Shown: positions 17,129-27,032, numbered from the stretch's first letter. The stretch is DNA of 64,000 bases from JACKDX01 sp964640175 (GCA_964640175.1 CAZXFW010000001.1:62001-126000), one strand, 5' to 3'. Program-made: numbers and translations. The notes: a model not told the origin generated them from the sequence alone.

Positions 17129-17808
17129 GACTCACCTTTTAAATAATCGTGCAATCTCACTTGCAGTTTCCGGCGCGCATGAAACAGGCGGCTCATCACA
17201 GTACCTCGTGGCACACCCAATACGCTCGCAATCTCTTCGTAGCTCATTCCTTCAATTTCTCGTAACACAACCACAGCCCGGTGATGCTCAGGAAGCTCCG
17301 ACAGCGCTTCTTGAAGCTTGGACTGGAGTTCCTCTTCTTCAGAACGGGCAAAAGGAAGCGCCTCCACAGTAGGCATTCCTGCAAGTTGCACGCTCTCAGG
17401 ACTGTTTTGAACATGATCTTCGAAATTCACTGAAGGCGCACGACGTTTACGCCGCATGTGGTCAATTGCCTGGTTAACTACAATACGGTAAAGCCACGTA
17501 TAAAAAGTGGATGCTCCTTGAAAGCGGGGCAAGTATCGATAGGCCTTGATAAATGCTTCTTGAACTACATCCATCGCATCCTCAGGCTGCTTAAGCATAC
17601 CCACGGCCACCGCGTATGCCCGGGCTCGATACCGCACAAAAAGCTTCTCAAACGCTGCAGTATCGCCTTGCTGGGCGCTTTGAACCAACGCCATATCCGT
17701 ATTTGGATCAGAAATTTCGGCCGACTGCTCTGCATGGAGTATCGACGCCCCAGAATCCGAGACATTCACCGAACGGGCGCTGCCACCCCATCCACGGACT
17801 GGTTTCAT
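17125..17808 (-). CDS. ECF RNA polymerase sigma factor (RpoE-like)
   Basis: 227 residues. Region 2 spans AFEKLFVRYRARAYAVAVG, PEDAMDVVQEAFIKAYR and FYTWLYRIVVNQAIDHMRR. Region 4 spans LSELPEHHRAVVVLREIEG and YEEIASVLGVPRGTVMSRL. The start is set by GAGGAG six bases before ATG 17808; an ATG 18 bases earlier precedes this site and is unlikely. The N-terminal 40 residues before region 2 are longer than usual and low in complexity. It heads a three-gene operon with its anti-sigma factor and an exported protein, and is divergent from the helicase gene. Confidence 0.92.
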   Translation of the reverse strand: MKPVRGWGGSARSVNVSDSGASILHAEQSAEISDPNTDMALVQSAQQGDTAAFEKLFVRYRARAYAVAVGMLKQPEDAMDVVQEAFIKAYRYLPRFQGASTFYTWLYRIVVNQAIDHMRRKRRAPSVNFEDHVQNSPESVQLAGMPTVEALPFARSEEEELQSKLQEALSELPEHHRAVVVLREIEGMSYEEIASVLGVPRGTVMSRLFHARRKLQVRLHDYLKGES

Positions 17809-17914
17809 TAGCCACTCCTCTAGCATAAGCTTGCTGACGCCTCCAGCATCGATCTAGCACTTCTATACTTTGGCTGTGCTTAAAGGGTGGTGTTATGGCA
17901 TGGTCAGGGCTCCG

Positions 17915-20101
17915 ATGTCTGCTTACTTAGACGCACTCAATCCACCACAACGTCAAGCCGTTATCCACAACACAGGTCCTCTGGTTGTGTTTGCAGGTGC
18001 AGGCAGTGGTAAGACACGTGTAATTACTCACCGAATCGTTCACCTGATCGAAGCCAATCATGTTCCGCCCTGGCATATTCTCGCAGTTACCTTTACCAAC
18101 AAAGCTGCTTCAGAAATGCGCCACCGCGTGGGCCAACTGCTCCGCAGTCAGTCCGAACAACTCTGGGTAGGTACGTTTCACGCTATTTGCGCCAAATTGT
18201 TGCGCTTGTACTCACCGCATACCGAAGTACCCAAAGATTTCGTCATTTATGACGACACCGACCAACGTGCACTCATCACCCGTATTTTACGTGATATGAA
18301 ACTCGATGAGCGCCGCTTTGTGCCACGTCAAATCGCAAGCCACATTAATCAGGCTAAACAGGAAATGACGGGGCCAAACGAATACCCCGCTCGAGACTAT
18401 TATACCACCACCATTCAACAGCTATATACCAACTACGAAGAATCCCTAAAACGCGCGCACGCCCTGGATTTTGGCGATTTGATTTATCGGTGTACGCGTG
18501 CCATGGAAAATAACGACCAACTCCGCAATGAGTTGCAACGGAGATTCATGCATGTCCTTGTGGATGAATTCCAAGACACTAACCATGCGCAGTTTCGGTT
18601 TGTGCGAGCGATTGTAGGTGAGCACCGGAATATCTGTGTCGTGGGCGATGATGACCAAAGCATTTATCGTTGGCGAGGCGCAGACCGCCGTAACATCTTG
18701 GACTTTTCACAGACATTTGATGACGCACGTGTCGTTAAATTAGAGCAAAATTACCGCTCAACTCAACGAATCTTGCGCGCAGCCGATGCCGTGATTTCAC
18801 GATGTATGAATCGCGAACCTAAAACATTATGGACAGAAAACGACGAAGGCTCGGAAATTACCTTGGTGCGGAGTCTTGATGAGCGCGACGAAGCACGGAT
18901 TGTGATTCAAGCCATACGCGAGTTTCAATCTCAAGGACGTTCCCTTTCAGACATAGCCGTGTTCTACCGAATTCACGCACAATCGCGCGTTTTGGAAGAA
19001 GGCCTACGTGCCGCTAATTTACCCTATGTCATCGTTGGGGGCACACGCTTTTATGAACGCGCTGAGATCAAAGACATCCTGGGATATTTACGTTTGATTG
19101 CGAATCCTAACGATGATGTCAGTTTGTTGCGTATCATCAATGTTCCTGCTCGTGGCATTGGTAAAACAACGTTGCAATACGTTCTCGATTTTGCTTCCAC
19201 TCATCAGATAAGCGTGTGGGAAGCACTGTCACAGGTGGACAATATCCCACAATTGGCTCCAGGTGCTCGCCGAAAACTCACTGAATTTGCCAATCTTGTT
19301 CAATCCTTACGCAGCTTGCACCAAGAACAACCAAGCCCGCTGCGTCTAGCCAATGAAATTGTAGAGCGCACACAATACACCCAACGGTTGCAAGAAGAAG
19401 ACAACGCCGAAGCCGATGCGAGGCTTCAAAATATTCAAGAATTTTTGGGATCTTTATTGAATTTTGAGCAGGACGCTGAACGCCCGACATTGGAAGCGTT
19501 CCTAGAACTCATCACATTGCAAACCAGTGACACCAGTAGCAGCGGGGTAAGCCAACTTACTCTGATGACGGTACATGCGGCTAAAGGGCTCGAGTATCCT
19601 GTGGTCATCGTGGCAGGCATGGAAGAAGGCCTCTTTCCATACAAAGGCATCGAAGCAGGGCAAGACCCTGACGAGTTAGAGGAAGAGCGACGCTTAGCCT
19701 ATGTGGCCTTCACGCGCGCCCGAGAACAACTCGTTCTCACGTATGCGGTGCAACGACGCATGTTTGGTCAGCTTAGGGTAGGGCTGTTATCACGCTTTGC
19801 TGAAGAAGTGCCTGGCTCCGACATACGTATGCTTGGAATACCTCTTCGGGAAAGCACCGAGGATGATTTAGCCTGGGCCCCCCTTCAGAAAACCGCCAAT
19901 ACCCCTGGGATTACTTATGTGGACCGCAGTGAAGGCGATATGGCCCATGAGGGACCTTGGCGAGGATCTATGGTCCAACATGCCAAATTTGGCATAGGAA
20001 AGGTGTTAGATATGACACCTGGGTCCCCTCCTAAAGTAACGGTGGTGTTCCCTGGCTGGGGGCGCAAAAAAATTGCCGCCAACTATCTTCAGCCTGTGTG
20101 A
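17915..20101 (+). CDS. uvrD: UvrD/PcrA-family DNA helicase
   Basis: 728 residues from ATG 17915 (MSAYLDALNPPQRQAV, the usual UvrD/PcrA start). A TTG 45 bases upstream is less likely. SF1A motifs: Walker A GAGSGKT near residue 27, FTNKAASEM, motif II DEFQDTN near 217, motif III GDDDQSIYRWRGA, motif IV LEQNYRST, motif V TVHAAKGLE and motif VI VAFTRAREQL. The C-terminus has the Tudor-like VQHAKFGIGKVLDM shared by PcrA/UvrD. It unwinds DNA 3'-5' in nucleotide-excision and mismatch repair. PcrA or UvrD naming is a matter of lineage. Confidence 0.95.
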   Translation: MSAYLDALNPPQRQAVIHNTGPLVVFAGAGSGKTRVITHRIVHLIEANHVPPWHILAVTFTNKAASEMRHRVGQLLRSQSEQLWVGTFHAICAKLLRLYSPHTEVPKDFVIYDDTDQRALITRILRDMKLDERRFVPRQIASHINQAKQEMTGPNEYPARDYYTTTIQQLYTNYEESLKRAHALDFGDLIYRCTRAMENNDQLRNELQRRFMHVLVDEFQDTNHAQFRFVRAIVGEHRNICVVGDDDQSIYRWRGADRRNILDFSQTFDDARVVKLEQNYRSTQRILRAADAVISRCMNREPKTLWTENDEGSEITLVRSLDERDEARIVIQAIREFQSQGRSLSDIAVFYRIHAQSRVLEEGLRAANLPYVIVGGTRFYERAEIKDILGYLRLIANPNDDVSLLRIINVPARGIGKTTLQYVLDFASTHQISVWEALSQVDNIPQLAPGARRKLTEFANLVQSLRSLHQEQPSPLRLANEIVERTQYTQRLQEEDNAEADARLQNIQEFLGSLLNFEQDAERPTLEAFLELITLQTSDTSSSGVSQLTLMTVHAAKGLEYPVVIVAGMEEGLFPYKGIEAGQDPDELEEERRLAYVAFTRAREQLVLTYAVQRRMFGQLRVGLLSRFAEEVPGSDIRMLGIPLRESTEDDLAWAPLQKTANTPGITYVDRSEGDMAHEGPWRGSMVQHAKFGIGKVLDMTPGSPPKVTVVFPGWGRKKIAANYLQPV

Positions 20102-20125
20102 GCTTTCCTTTATAGACTCACCCCT

Positions 20126-20896
20126 ATGGACCGACATCGACGCGATACCAAACCCCAGCTGCTATCTCACAAAGTGGACGTCTTCGAGCACGGAGCCCCC
20201 ATTGCCGGAGCCCCACAAACCATGAATCGGAGGCTATTTATGCAGCTTTCCGTTTACCACTGTCCCCCTTCGGTGACACCAGCATCTATTCTAACATTCC
20301 TGAAAACCGAGCTGACTTCTTCGAACACGCTGTCTGTCATCTACAGGGATGTTCACAATCCTCGTTCGTTTGGATTGTTGTTATGGAGCGAAGATCCAGC
20401 TCAATTGGTTGATAAACAACACACACTCTTTGCGCATCCCACAACAGCAGAACTCCGCCAACGAACCGAGTTTAATATGTTTGGACGTAGCTATAGCAGC
20501 GGCTATGAACAAGACTTATCCTATTGGTTGATTGAACGACCTCAGCAAACGGCGCTTAACCCTCAATGGCCTTGGGCTATATGGTATCCCCTTAAGCGTA
20601 AGGGTGAATTCGAACAACTGCCAGCCGAAGAGCAGCGAGCTATCTTGGGAGAACATGCACGCATAGGGAAAACGTATGGCGAACAAGATTTAGCGCACGA
20701 CATACGCTTGGCGTGTTTCGGATTGGACGAACACGACAATGACTTCATCATTGGACTTATCGGCAAAGAGCTGCAGCCCCTTTCGCACGTGGTCCAATCG
20801 ATGCGTAAGACACGACAAACCTCAGAATTCATAGAACGGATGGGACCTTTTTTCGTAGGATACGTCGAATGGCGTAACGTAGCGAATCGGTCGTAA
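20126..20896 (+). CDS. chlorite dismutase-family heme protein (HemQ/ChdC-like)
   Basis: 256 residues. The C-terminal half matches the family: IWYPLKRKGEFEQLP (equivalent to the YPMxKKR region with the catalytic Tyr of coproheme decarboxylase), EEQRAILGEHARIGKTYG (likely proximal heme His in EHARIG) and FGLDEHDNDFIIGL, ending GPFFVGYVEW. The first 110 residues form the related ferredoxin-like half. Coproheme decarboxylase makes heme b in the coproporphyrin-dependent pathway; other members have different or unknown activities. It lies 24 bases after the helicase gene and 4 before the glycosyltransferase. The exact reaction is uncertain. Confidence 0.75.
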   Translation: MDRHRRDTKPQLLSHKVDVFEHGAPIAGAPQTMNRRLFMQLSVYHCPPSVTPASILTFLKTELTSSNTLSVIYRDVHNPRSFGLLLWSEDPAQLVDKQHTLFAHPTTAELRQRTEFNMFGRSYSSGYEQDLSYWLIERPQQTALNPQWPWAIWYPLKRKGEFEQLPAEEQRAILGEHARIGKTYGEQDLAHDIRLACFGLDEHDNDFIIGLIGKELQPLSHVVQSMRKTRQTSEFIERMGPFFVGYVEWRNVANRS

Positions 20897-20900
20897 TCGC

Positions 20901-23609
20901 ATGCAAAAATTGTTTACACGGTGCATGCAATCGAGATGGCACGGAGCCTTAATAAGCTTCTTGGGTGCACTCGCGTTGCTCTTGCTGATGGCAAGTCCTC
21001 ATTCTTGGAAATCTACGCTATGGCTTGGTGTAGGCGCCTTAGCCTGCACAATTGCAGGGCTACTCAATGCATTGAGTCTTTCAAGTCAATACAATTCCTC
21101 TCCAAGTATTCTCTTTCCATATGATGGAGAGCGGCCGATCTGGTCGTTGCCACGTTATACACTGAGTGTATCGCTAGCCATTTTGGGTCTTGGCCTTTTA
21201 ATTCTGTGTGTAACCGGTAACAGTTTAGAAGCCTTACCATGGCTTATTGTTGTTGCGTTGCTACCACTCGCCATTAACGCCTGGTTCAGCTCTGGATGGC
21301 TTGTGTTTTTCATAGCATCCATGGTGCTTTTGCCTGCATTAGGCACATTTGGCTTAAGTGACCCATGGGAAACGCATTACGGAGAAGTCGCTCGAGAAAT
21401 CTTGGCTCGCGACGACTGGATCAGTTTATGGTGGGCCCAAGACAACTGGTTTTGGTCCAAACCCATTTTAATCTTCTGGCTTGAAGCGTTAAGCATGGGC
21501 CTGTTCGGAATCAACGCACAGCCCGATGGCAATCCTGCATACCCAGAATGGGCCGTGCGTTTCCCCCACTATGTTCTTTCTGTCACAGCCTTGCTGTCAG
21601 TCTATCTATTGGTGAGACGCTACTGGAGCAACCGAACTGGCGTACTGTGTGCCTTGGTCCTTTTGACCTGTCCTTATTATTTTCTCATCTCCCATCAAGC
21701 CATTACAGATCTTCCTTTAGTCACTCTGATGACTATTTCAGTATGCCTCCTAAGCTTTGGCTTAACTGAAGATCCACAAAACCAAGCCACCTTGTACCGT
21801 TTTGGACCCTTCGTCGGCTCAGCCCAACATGTCCTGATTGCTGCAGTCTCAGCGGTTGCCATCCCTCAAATTTTATATCTTGCCAGCCGAAATCTTCATG
21901 TGGGATGGGATGGATTTTTTTTCCAGTACGATACCTTTTTGTATGGCTCAGCTGGCAATAGCGGCGTTCTAGGCAATCCCGTCCACCAAACAATGACGCC
22001 GGTGTATAGAGCATGGCCCCTGCAACCGATCGCTCAAGCTGCATATTGGCTAGTGGGTTACAGCGCTGTGCTTCGAATCCTTAGACGTGAGCGACATACA
22101 CAAGCGCTCTACATGTACGGATTTTACTTATGCTGTGCCTTAGGACTCATGGCCAAAGGGTTACCAGGGGTCTTATTGCCCGGCATCATTTCGCTTTTCT
22201 ATTTGCTAACCGCAAAACGCTGGCAATTGCTTACAGAAGGCACCTTACGTATTGGCTCAGGCACGCTACTCGTACTTGTATGCGGCCTACCTTGGTTTTT
22301 GGCCATGCATATCCGTCATGGAAGTGGTTTTCTCGATCGCATCTTAGTCCATGACCACCTCAACCGTTTAGCCTCCGGGGTACACGGCGATACAGGAACG
22401 ATTCAATATTTCATCGAACAATTGGGAACCGGGCTTTTCCCATGGGTTGCCTTGGTACCCGCTGCGATTGCCTACGGCTTGCATCGTGTCAATCACTTGG
22501 ATGCCGTCACTGATCCACGCCAACGAATCCAAAACCACATCCTTTTAATTTGGGGGCTTTGGCTTGTCTGCGGGTTTGCGTTGTTCAGCGCGATGATTAC
22601 AAAATTTCACCACTATGCATTTCCCGTTGTGCCAGCAGCTGCTTTCTTAACTGGTATTGTTTTCGATCGGCTCTTGGCTCAGGATCTTTCTTCCCGCTCA
22701 TTGCGTCATGCGGCAGCCATAGGAATCATTGGCCTCGGCGCGATCGGAGCAGTGATCGCAGTCGCAGGATGGTTTGGGCAAGTACGTGGCGTAATCCCCC
22801 TTCACATTCCAACCACGGAGCGAGGGGATTACATACTCGCACACCCGTGGAAGCTTTGGCTAAGCAGTAGCTTGTTCGCAGTTGCCATTGCCTGCGTGGG
22901 ATTGGGATACCGCTGGATGAAATCCCAAACCCCCATTGGCCTTGAGAATAACCGTTTTGCTTACACCGCAGCCTTAGGCATCGGTATTATATTGCTTGCC
23001 TTCGTCGGACGTGACGTATCTTGGGCCACGGATGCAAGACCCGCAGGATATGAACGCTTCATGTGGTTGTTCATCTATCGCTACGAGCGTCCTTGGCCAA
23101 CGTATTTGGATTACCGTCCCATCTTGTCCGGGTTTTCAATCGTATTCGTGCTGTTACTTTTGCTGGCGCTTTTTAAACACGTTCGGACCGTGGCTCTCTA
23201 TGGCTTTCTTCTACTAAGCATCTGTTTTGCTCTATGGGGACTCGACATTTATTTGAATGACGCAGGCGCACACTGGACCCAACGTAAGATCATCAAACGC
23301 TATTACGCTTTGCGCAAAGGACCACAAGAGCCGTTGGTGTCTTGGCAGATGAATTGGAAAGGAGAAACCTTTTATACGGGAAACCGTATTCCAGCCATTC
23401 TCGAACTCACCGATAAACAAACCATTGCCTGGCTGAAAGCACACCAACACCAACGTGTTTTCTTCGTGCTTGAACCAAGCCGTCTCATGAGCCTCAAACG
23501 TAAAATCCAAAGGCCCGTGATAGAACGCTCCACCACGGATGACTGCAACAAGTTCATTCTGGTCTCAGTAGAAGGTATCAAGCCCAACCACAGCGCTGAA
23601 CTTCCTTGA
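20901..23609 (+). CDS. ArnT-like GT39-family membrane glycosyltransferase
   Basis: 902 residues, with roughly 13-16 transmembrane helices. The first extracytoplasmic loop carries GLSDPWETHYGEVAREIL, the acidic motif of PMT/ArnT (GT39/GT83) enzymes, followed by WFWSKPILIFWLEALSM. The C-terminal part is a periplasmic soluble domain (WQMNWKGETFYTGNRIP). The family transfers a sugar from a polyprenyl phosphate donor to lipid A, protein or another envelope acceptor. The acceptor cannot be predicted here. It is far longer than E. coli ArnT (about 550 residues), with extra N-terminal helices. It faces the tRNA-Leu gene. Confidence 0.85.
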   Translation: MQKLFTRCMQSRWHGALISFLGALALLLLMASPHSWKSTLWLGVGALACTIAGLLNALSLSSQYNSSPSILFPYDGERPIWSLPRYTLSVSLAILGLGLLILCVTGNSLEALPWLIVVALLPLAINAWFSSGWLVFFIASMVLLPALGTFGLSDPWETHYGEVAREILARDDWISLWWAQDNWFWSKPILIFWLEALSMGLFGINAQPDGNPAYPEWAVRFPHYVLSVTALLSVYLLVRRYWSNRTGVLCALVLLTCPYYFLISHQAITDLPLVTLMTISVCLLSFGLTEDPQNQATLYRFGPFVGSAQHVLIAAVSAVAIPQILYLASRNLHVGWDGFFFQYDTFLYGSAGNSGVLGNPVHQTMTPVYRAWPLQPIAQAAYWLVGYSAVLRILRRERHTQALYMYGFYLCCALGLMAKGLPGVLLPGIISLFYLLTAKRWQLLTEGTLRIGSGTLLVLVCGLPWFLAMHIRHGSGFLDRILVHDHLNRLASGVHGDTGTIQYFIEQLGTGLFPWVALVPAAIAYGLHRVNHLDAVTDPRQRIQNHILLIWGLWLVCGFALFSAMITKFHHYAFPVVPAAAFLTGIVFDRLLAQDLSSRSLRHAAAIGIIGLGAIGAVIAVAGWFGQVRGVIPLHIPTTERGDYILAHPWKLWLSSSLFAVAIACVGLGYRWMKSQTPIGLENNRFAYTAALGIGIILLAFVGRDVSWATDARPAGYERFMWLFIYRYERPWPTYLDYRPILSGFSIVFVLLLLLALFKHVRTVALYGFLLLSICFALWGLDIYLNDAGAHWTQRKIIKRYYALRKGPQEPLVSWQMNWKGETFYTGNRIPAILELTDKQTIAWLKAHQHQRVFFVLEPSRLMSLKRKIQRPVIERSTTDDCNKFILVSVEGIKPNHSAELP

Positions 23610-23624
23610 ATACCATTCACAAGG
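23604..23624. other. imperfect hairpin between the glycosyltransferase gene and tRNA-Leu
   Basis: TGAAT and ATTCA form a 5-bp stem around ACC, extended by CCT/AGG after a two-base bulge. It overlaps the glycosyltransferase stop and lies just past the 3' end of the convergent tRNA, where a transcript end is expected. No U tract is present. Confidence 0.3.
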
Positions 23625-23627
23625 GAG

Positions 23628-23711
<84 letters not shown>

Positions 23712-23921
23712 TCTGAGAAGCCGGGCGCAGGGTAGCGAATCTCTAGCCTCACCGCCACTCACCACGTGCACCTTTCCCGACATAAGGGAATTAAGCAAAA
23801 TTTTCATAGCAGCGCATCCTCTGCAGGCTTTTCAACCCAAACTAATTCAAAATATTCAATAATTTTAGTATGTTACAAAAATTGCAAGCAGGTACACCCA
23901 TTGCAGTACCCTTAGCCTGCT

Positions 23922-24533
23922 ATGGATTCGCGCGCTGGGTTTACCCTCACAGAACTATTAATTGTTGTCTCCCTCATTGCAGGCAGCGCGGCCTTGGTAG
24001 CTCCTGCCATTGGGGCTGCCATGTCAGAGCGTCGTGCGTCGCAAGCACAGTTTGACGTGCTTCGAGTGGCTCGCCGGGCACGTTCTGAAGCATTAGCGTT
24101 AGGTAGAGCACATCTGTTGCGATTTACGACAACATCTTCTCCGGGAGATCACGGCTGGCTGCGACTTTACCGCGGAAGTTCAAGCAGTTGTGCTGGCACC
24201 AATTGGGGGCTAGTCACTGCGGAAACAGGTTGCGTTGCTCCAGATTGTATTGACGACGTCAATCTTGGGGATTCGGACTACCGTGTATCAGCGACTCACT
24301 TTGTGCACATGCGCGGATCACCGGATAACGCTTTGATCGATTTTTGTTATACGAGCTCAGGTGCCATGTGGCATCGCGTAAGCGCTGCAGCTGCATTCTC
24401 AGATCAAAACAATACCAATGGAGTAGCAGGAGGGTATCTCTTTTCCATTCAAAGCAAACGCGGAAGCAGTTTTCAAGGTGTTCAACGTTGGGTGGTCTTT
24501 CCTTTAGGAGGAGCACCAAGGACACGGTTATGA
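23922..24533 (+). CDS. FimT/GspH-like type IV minor pilin
   Basis: 203 residues. A short leader ends at G6, and mature F7 starts the prepilin motif FTLTELLIV with Glu at +5, then a hydrophobic helix (GSAALVAPAIGAAMSE). The globular part contains paired cysteines (SSCAGTNW, CVAPDCIDD). The GspH/FimT family forms the tip or priming complex of type IV pili. It is the first gene of a five-gene minor-pilin operon ending in pilY1. The leader would be cleaved by a PilD-type peptidase not seen here. The 210-base region before it (23712-23921) holds no recognisable gene. Confidence 0.87.
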   Translation: MDSRAGFTLTELLIVVSLIAGSAALVAPAIGAAMSERRASQAQFDVLRVARRARSEALALGRAHLLRFTTTSSPGDHGWLRLYRGSSSSCAGTNWGLVTAETGCVAPDCIDDVNLGDSDYRVSATHFVHMRGSPDNALIDFCYTSSGAMWHRVSAAAAFSDQNNTNGVAGGYLFSIQSKRGSSFQGVQRWVVFPLGGAPRTRL

Positions 24534-25171
24534 AACTATCCATTCAACATAAGCCATACCTAAAAGCAGGGTATACCTTGGTTGAAGTTATGATGGCCAT
24601 GGGCATCATGGCCATGGGCGGTGTAGGCATCATGGGCCTTCATCAAGCCTCCACGAAAGCGAACAATGAAGCTCGCCAAATTTCGACGGCCAACAGTGTT
24701 ATGCGCATATGGATGGAACGCGTAAAAATCGATGCCCTTGGATGGACTCAAAGCGGAGCATCTGCAGCGGAGGCTGATTTATCACGCACCACCTATCTCT
24801 CACATCAAGGCGAAGGGTGGTTCTTACCAGGATACACGTCAGACTCTGAGCAAGAGGAGGAAGAAACTCCTACCGACATTAGCACCACAACACTTGTGTC
24901 CTTCAAATTTGATCACTACGGAAGAGATACCGAAACGAGTAATGATGTGCGGTTTTGCACCAACATGCGGTCTGTTTGGGTTATCCCAGGACGAGCATTG
25001 CGCGTGGATATGCGGATCTGGTGGGTGCGCCGCGGTGTCAACGCTAGCAATTATGCTAACTGTTTACCAACGTCCGATCCAGACACGCTTACCAACGATC
25101 CGAATTTACATATGGTATTTACATCCACGGTGGTTCGTCCCTCTCCCCCAGAGTTAGGACTTAGCCAATGA
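24530..25171 (+). CDS. PilV-like type IV minor pilin
   Basis: 213 residues from ATG 24530, which overlaps the preceding stop (ATGA). The cleavage motif is AG(14)/YTLVEVMMAMGIMAM, with Glu at +5, then a hydrophobic stalk. The globular part is hydrophilic with two Cys (RFCTNM, NYANCLP). PilV/PilI-type minor pilins prime pilus assembly with FimT, PilW, PilX and PilY1. The conserved gene order makes this call stronger than its sequence alone. Longer upstream starts would overlap the first pilin gene by nearly 200 bases. Confidence 0.85.
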   Translation: MKLSIQHKPYLKAGYTLVEVMMAMGIMAMGGVGIMGLHQASTKANNEARQISTANSVMRIWMERVKIDALGWTQSGASAAEADLSRTTYLSHQGEGWFLPGYTSDSEQEEEETPTDISTTTLVSFKFDHYGRDTETSNDVRFCTNMRSVWVIPGRALRVDMRIWWVRRGVNASNYANCLPTSDPDTLTNDPNLHMVFTSTVVRPSPPELGLSQ

Positions 25172-26352
25172 CCCATCGTGCTTTATCATCTAAAGCATTT
25201 GCTTCACGGAAATCTCAACTATCTTCCGGATTTTCTTTGCTGGAACTCATGGTTGCTTTAACTCTAGGTGCAACGGTCATAAGTTCCGTATATTTCATCG
25301 GCGGGTCGTCAACCAAGCATTTTCAAGAGCAACAACGTATCGCACAAAGTCAGTTGTCATTGCGTATCGCTATGGAGCAACTCCGCCGTGATATTTCCAG
25401 AGCCGGTTTTCTTGGTACACCCGCATCATCGGTAGATAGAAACTGTGAAACTGGCACCGTGGATATTCGGGCAGTTGAACTGACCAATAACTCTGAAATT
25501 GCCCAAATCCCAAACGGCGTGGTCCATAGAGTGCAAGCAGACCGCCTGACATTGACTGGCAATTATGCCACGTCAGACAACTACCTTTCTGCTGGCATCG
25601 CTTCAACAGGGAATCAGATATTTTTACAGCGTGAGTGGCAAGGGTTTCGGCGCAGCTTTCACCAGAACACGACTGGAACGCCTTTCGATGCAACGTTATT
25701 TGAAAACACCTTTAACTCCAATCGTTTGCTTCACGTTGAAACGCTCGTGGGTAACCACTATTTTCTACAGATAACGAGCAGAAACGCAGCCACCGCGAGC
25801 ATTATGTTTTCTCCTAGCGTTACCATAGGCGGTGCTTGTCTTGGCGGAATGGGCATAGGCGCAACCGTTGCACCACTATCGCGTATACAATATCTGATTG
25901 GAAATATCGGCAGTAACTTGAATCCCGGCAATACCGCCGCTGCCGCTGCAACTGGAAGTCAAAGCATTCAGCTTATCCGACGTGAATTGAATTTCAGTGG
26001 AACACCTATTCTCAACAGTGAGCGTGCTGTATTAGATTATGTGGTTGACTTCAACGTAGATTTCATCGCTGACACGTGCGACGGCAACATGGTGCGTCTT
26101 ACTGATGCGGATGCCCAAACGTATACTACCTCAGCAAGTGTTGTGGGAGTAAGAGCTGCTGTCGTGCGACTTTCCGTACGAACACCTCAACAAGATCCCA
26201 GGTTTCCTTGGGTGACACGTGCTGTAGGTGCTCCACTCACGCGTTATCGGGCCAATGCATCTGCTCCAGGAGCTTCTCGCGTGCGGACACTTGAGGCGGA
26301 GATTGTCATGCCTAATATTGCAAGACTGGGATGCGGCAGCAATAGTCCATAG
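25168..26352 (+). CDS. PilW-like type IV minor pilin
   Basis: 394 residues, long for a pilin, as usual for PilW. Cleavage is expected at SG(21)/FSLLELMVALTLG, with Glu at +5. The large C-terminal domain contains ITSRNAATASIMF and a repeat-like SVVGVRAAVVRLSVRT. It overlaps the pilV-like gene by four bases. It is expected to join the minor-pilin tip complex carrying PilY1 at the outer end of the pilus. Confidence 0.86.
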   Translation: MTHRALSSKAFASRKSQLSSGFSLLELMVALTLGATVISSVYFIGGSSTKHFQEQQRIAQSQLSLRIAMEQLRRDISRAGFLGTPASSVDRNCETGTVDIRAVELTNNSEIAQIPNGVVHRVQADRLTLTGNYATSDNYLSAGIASTGNQIFLQREWQGFRRSFHQNTTGTPFDATLFENTFNSNRLLHVETLVGNHYFLQITSRNAATASIMFSPSVTIGGACLGGMGIGATVAPLSRIQYLIGNIGSNLNPGNTAAAAATGSQSIQLIRRELNFSGTPILNSERAVLDYVVDFNVDFIADTCDGNMVRLTDADAQTYTTSASVVGVRAAVVRLSVRTPQQDPRFPWVTRAVGAPLTRYRANASAPGASRVRTLEAEIVMPNIARLGCGSNSP

Positions 26353-26368
26353 CTAAGGAGTGATTCAC

Positions 26369-27022
26369 ATGAGCACGATTTTTAAAAACCCAAAGCAATC
26401 TCAAGAAGGCGCTGCAATGCTCATTGTGATGTTAATTTTACTTATGAGCACCGCAACCGCCACCTTCGCGATTCAATCGACTGGTCTTGAAGTGCGTTCA
26501 GCAGGCCATGAACGCCAAGCATTGCAGACGTACTATGTCACTGAAGCAGGCATCGAAGCAGCATTGGCATGGGTCGATGATGTCAGTCCCGCAGTGGTAT
26601 CCCATGTGATGGCGAGTTCCACTCCTCCGGATATCAGTAGCAATGAACCTAATCTATTGGCAGGAAAGCAAGGCTATCGACTTGTACTCGGTGACTTTCA
26701 AACCCTGGATGAAAGCCAAGATCCCAATGGGAACACCGTTCGTAATCCACCACTTAACGCGATAGGTGAAGACGCCTCTTTGGGAAAAGTGCCTTATACT
26801 CCCTCATTCACCATAGACATCAACGACAACTATACATTTACAGGTGCACTGCCTGGATTTCGTGTCGATGGCAAAAGTGCCATGAAATACATGGTAGCCA
26901 CGTATACGGTACGAGGTCAGACTTCGATTCCTCAAAGCAGCGAGGCTGATCCCAATGTGACTGCCATGGATGCAGTGTCCATTGGTCGTGTTTCTGCTCT
27001 GTCTGGTCCGATAGGTAAGTGA
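26369..27022 (+). CDS. PilX-like minor pilin / pilus assembly protein
   Basis: 217 residues from ATG 26369, preceded by AAGGAG at 26355-26360; the start is decided by this site over the overlapping GTG. QEGAAMLIVMLILLMSTATA forms the N-terminal helix, followed by SAGHERQALQTYYVTEAGIEA, the signature of PilX-type proteins. The canonical Glu+5 is replaced (AAMLI), as in other PilX family members. It sits between pilW- and pilY1-like genes and should be part of the same complex. Confidence 0.84.
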   Translation: MSTIFKNPKQSQEGAAMLIVMLILLMSTATATFAIQSTGLEVRSAGHERQALQTYYVTEAGIEAALAWVDDVSPAVVSHVMASSTPPDISSNEPNLLAGKQGYRLVLGDFQTLDESQDPNGNTVRNPPLNAIGEDASLGKVPYTPSFTIDINDNYTFTGALPGFRVDGKSAMKYMVATYTVRGQTSIPQSSEADPNVTAMDAVSIGRVSALSGPIGK

Positions 27023-27032
27023 AGGAGCCACT

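Noticed and set aside
17959..17967. TTATCCACA, a DnaA-box match
   Set aside because: Single copy inside the uvrD coding sequence, with no cluster, so not an origin.
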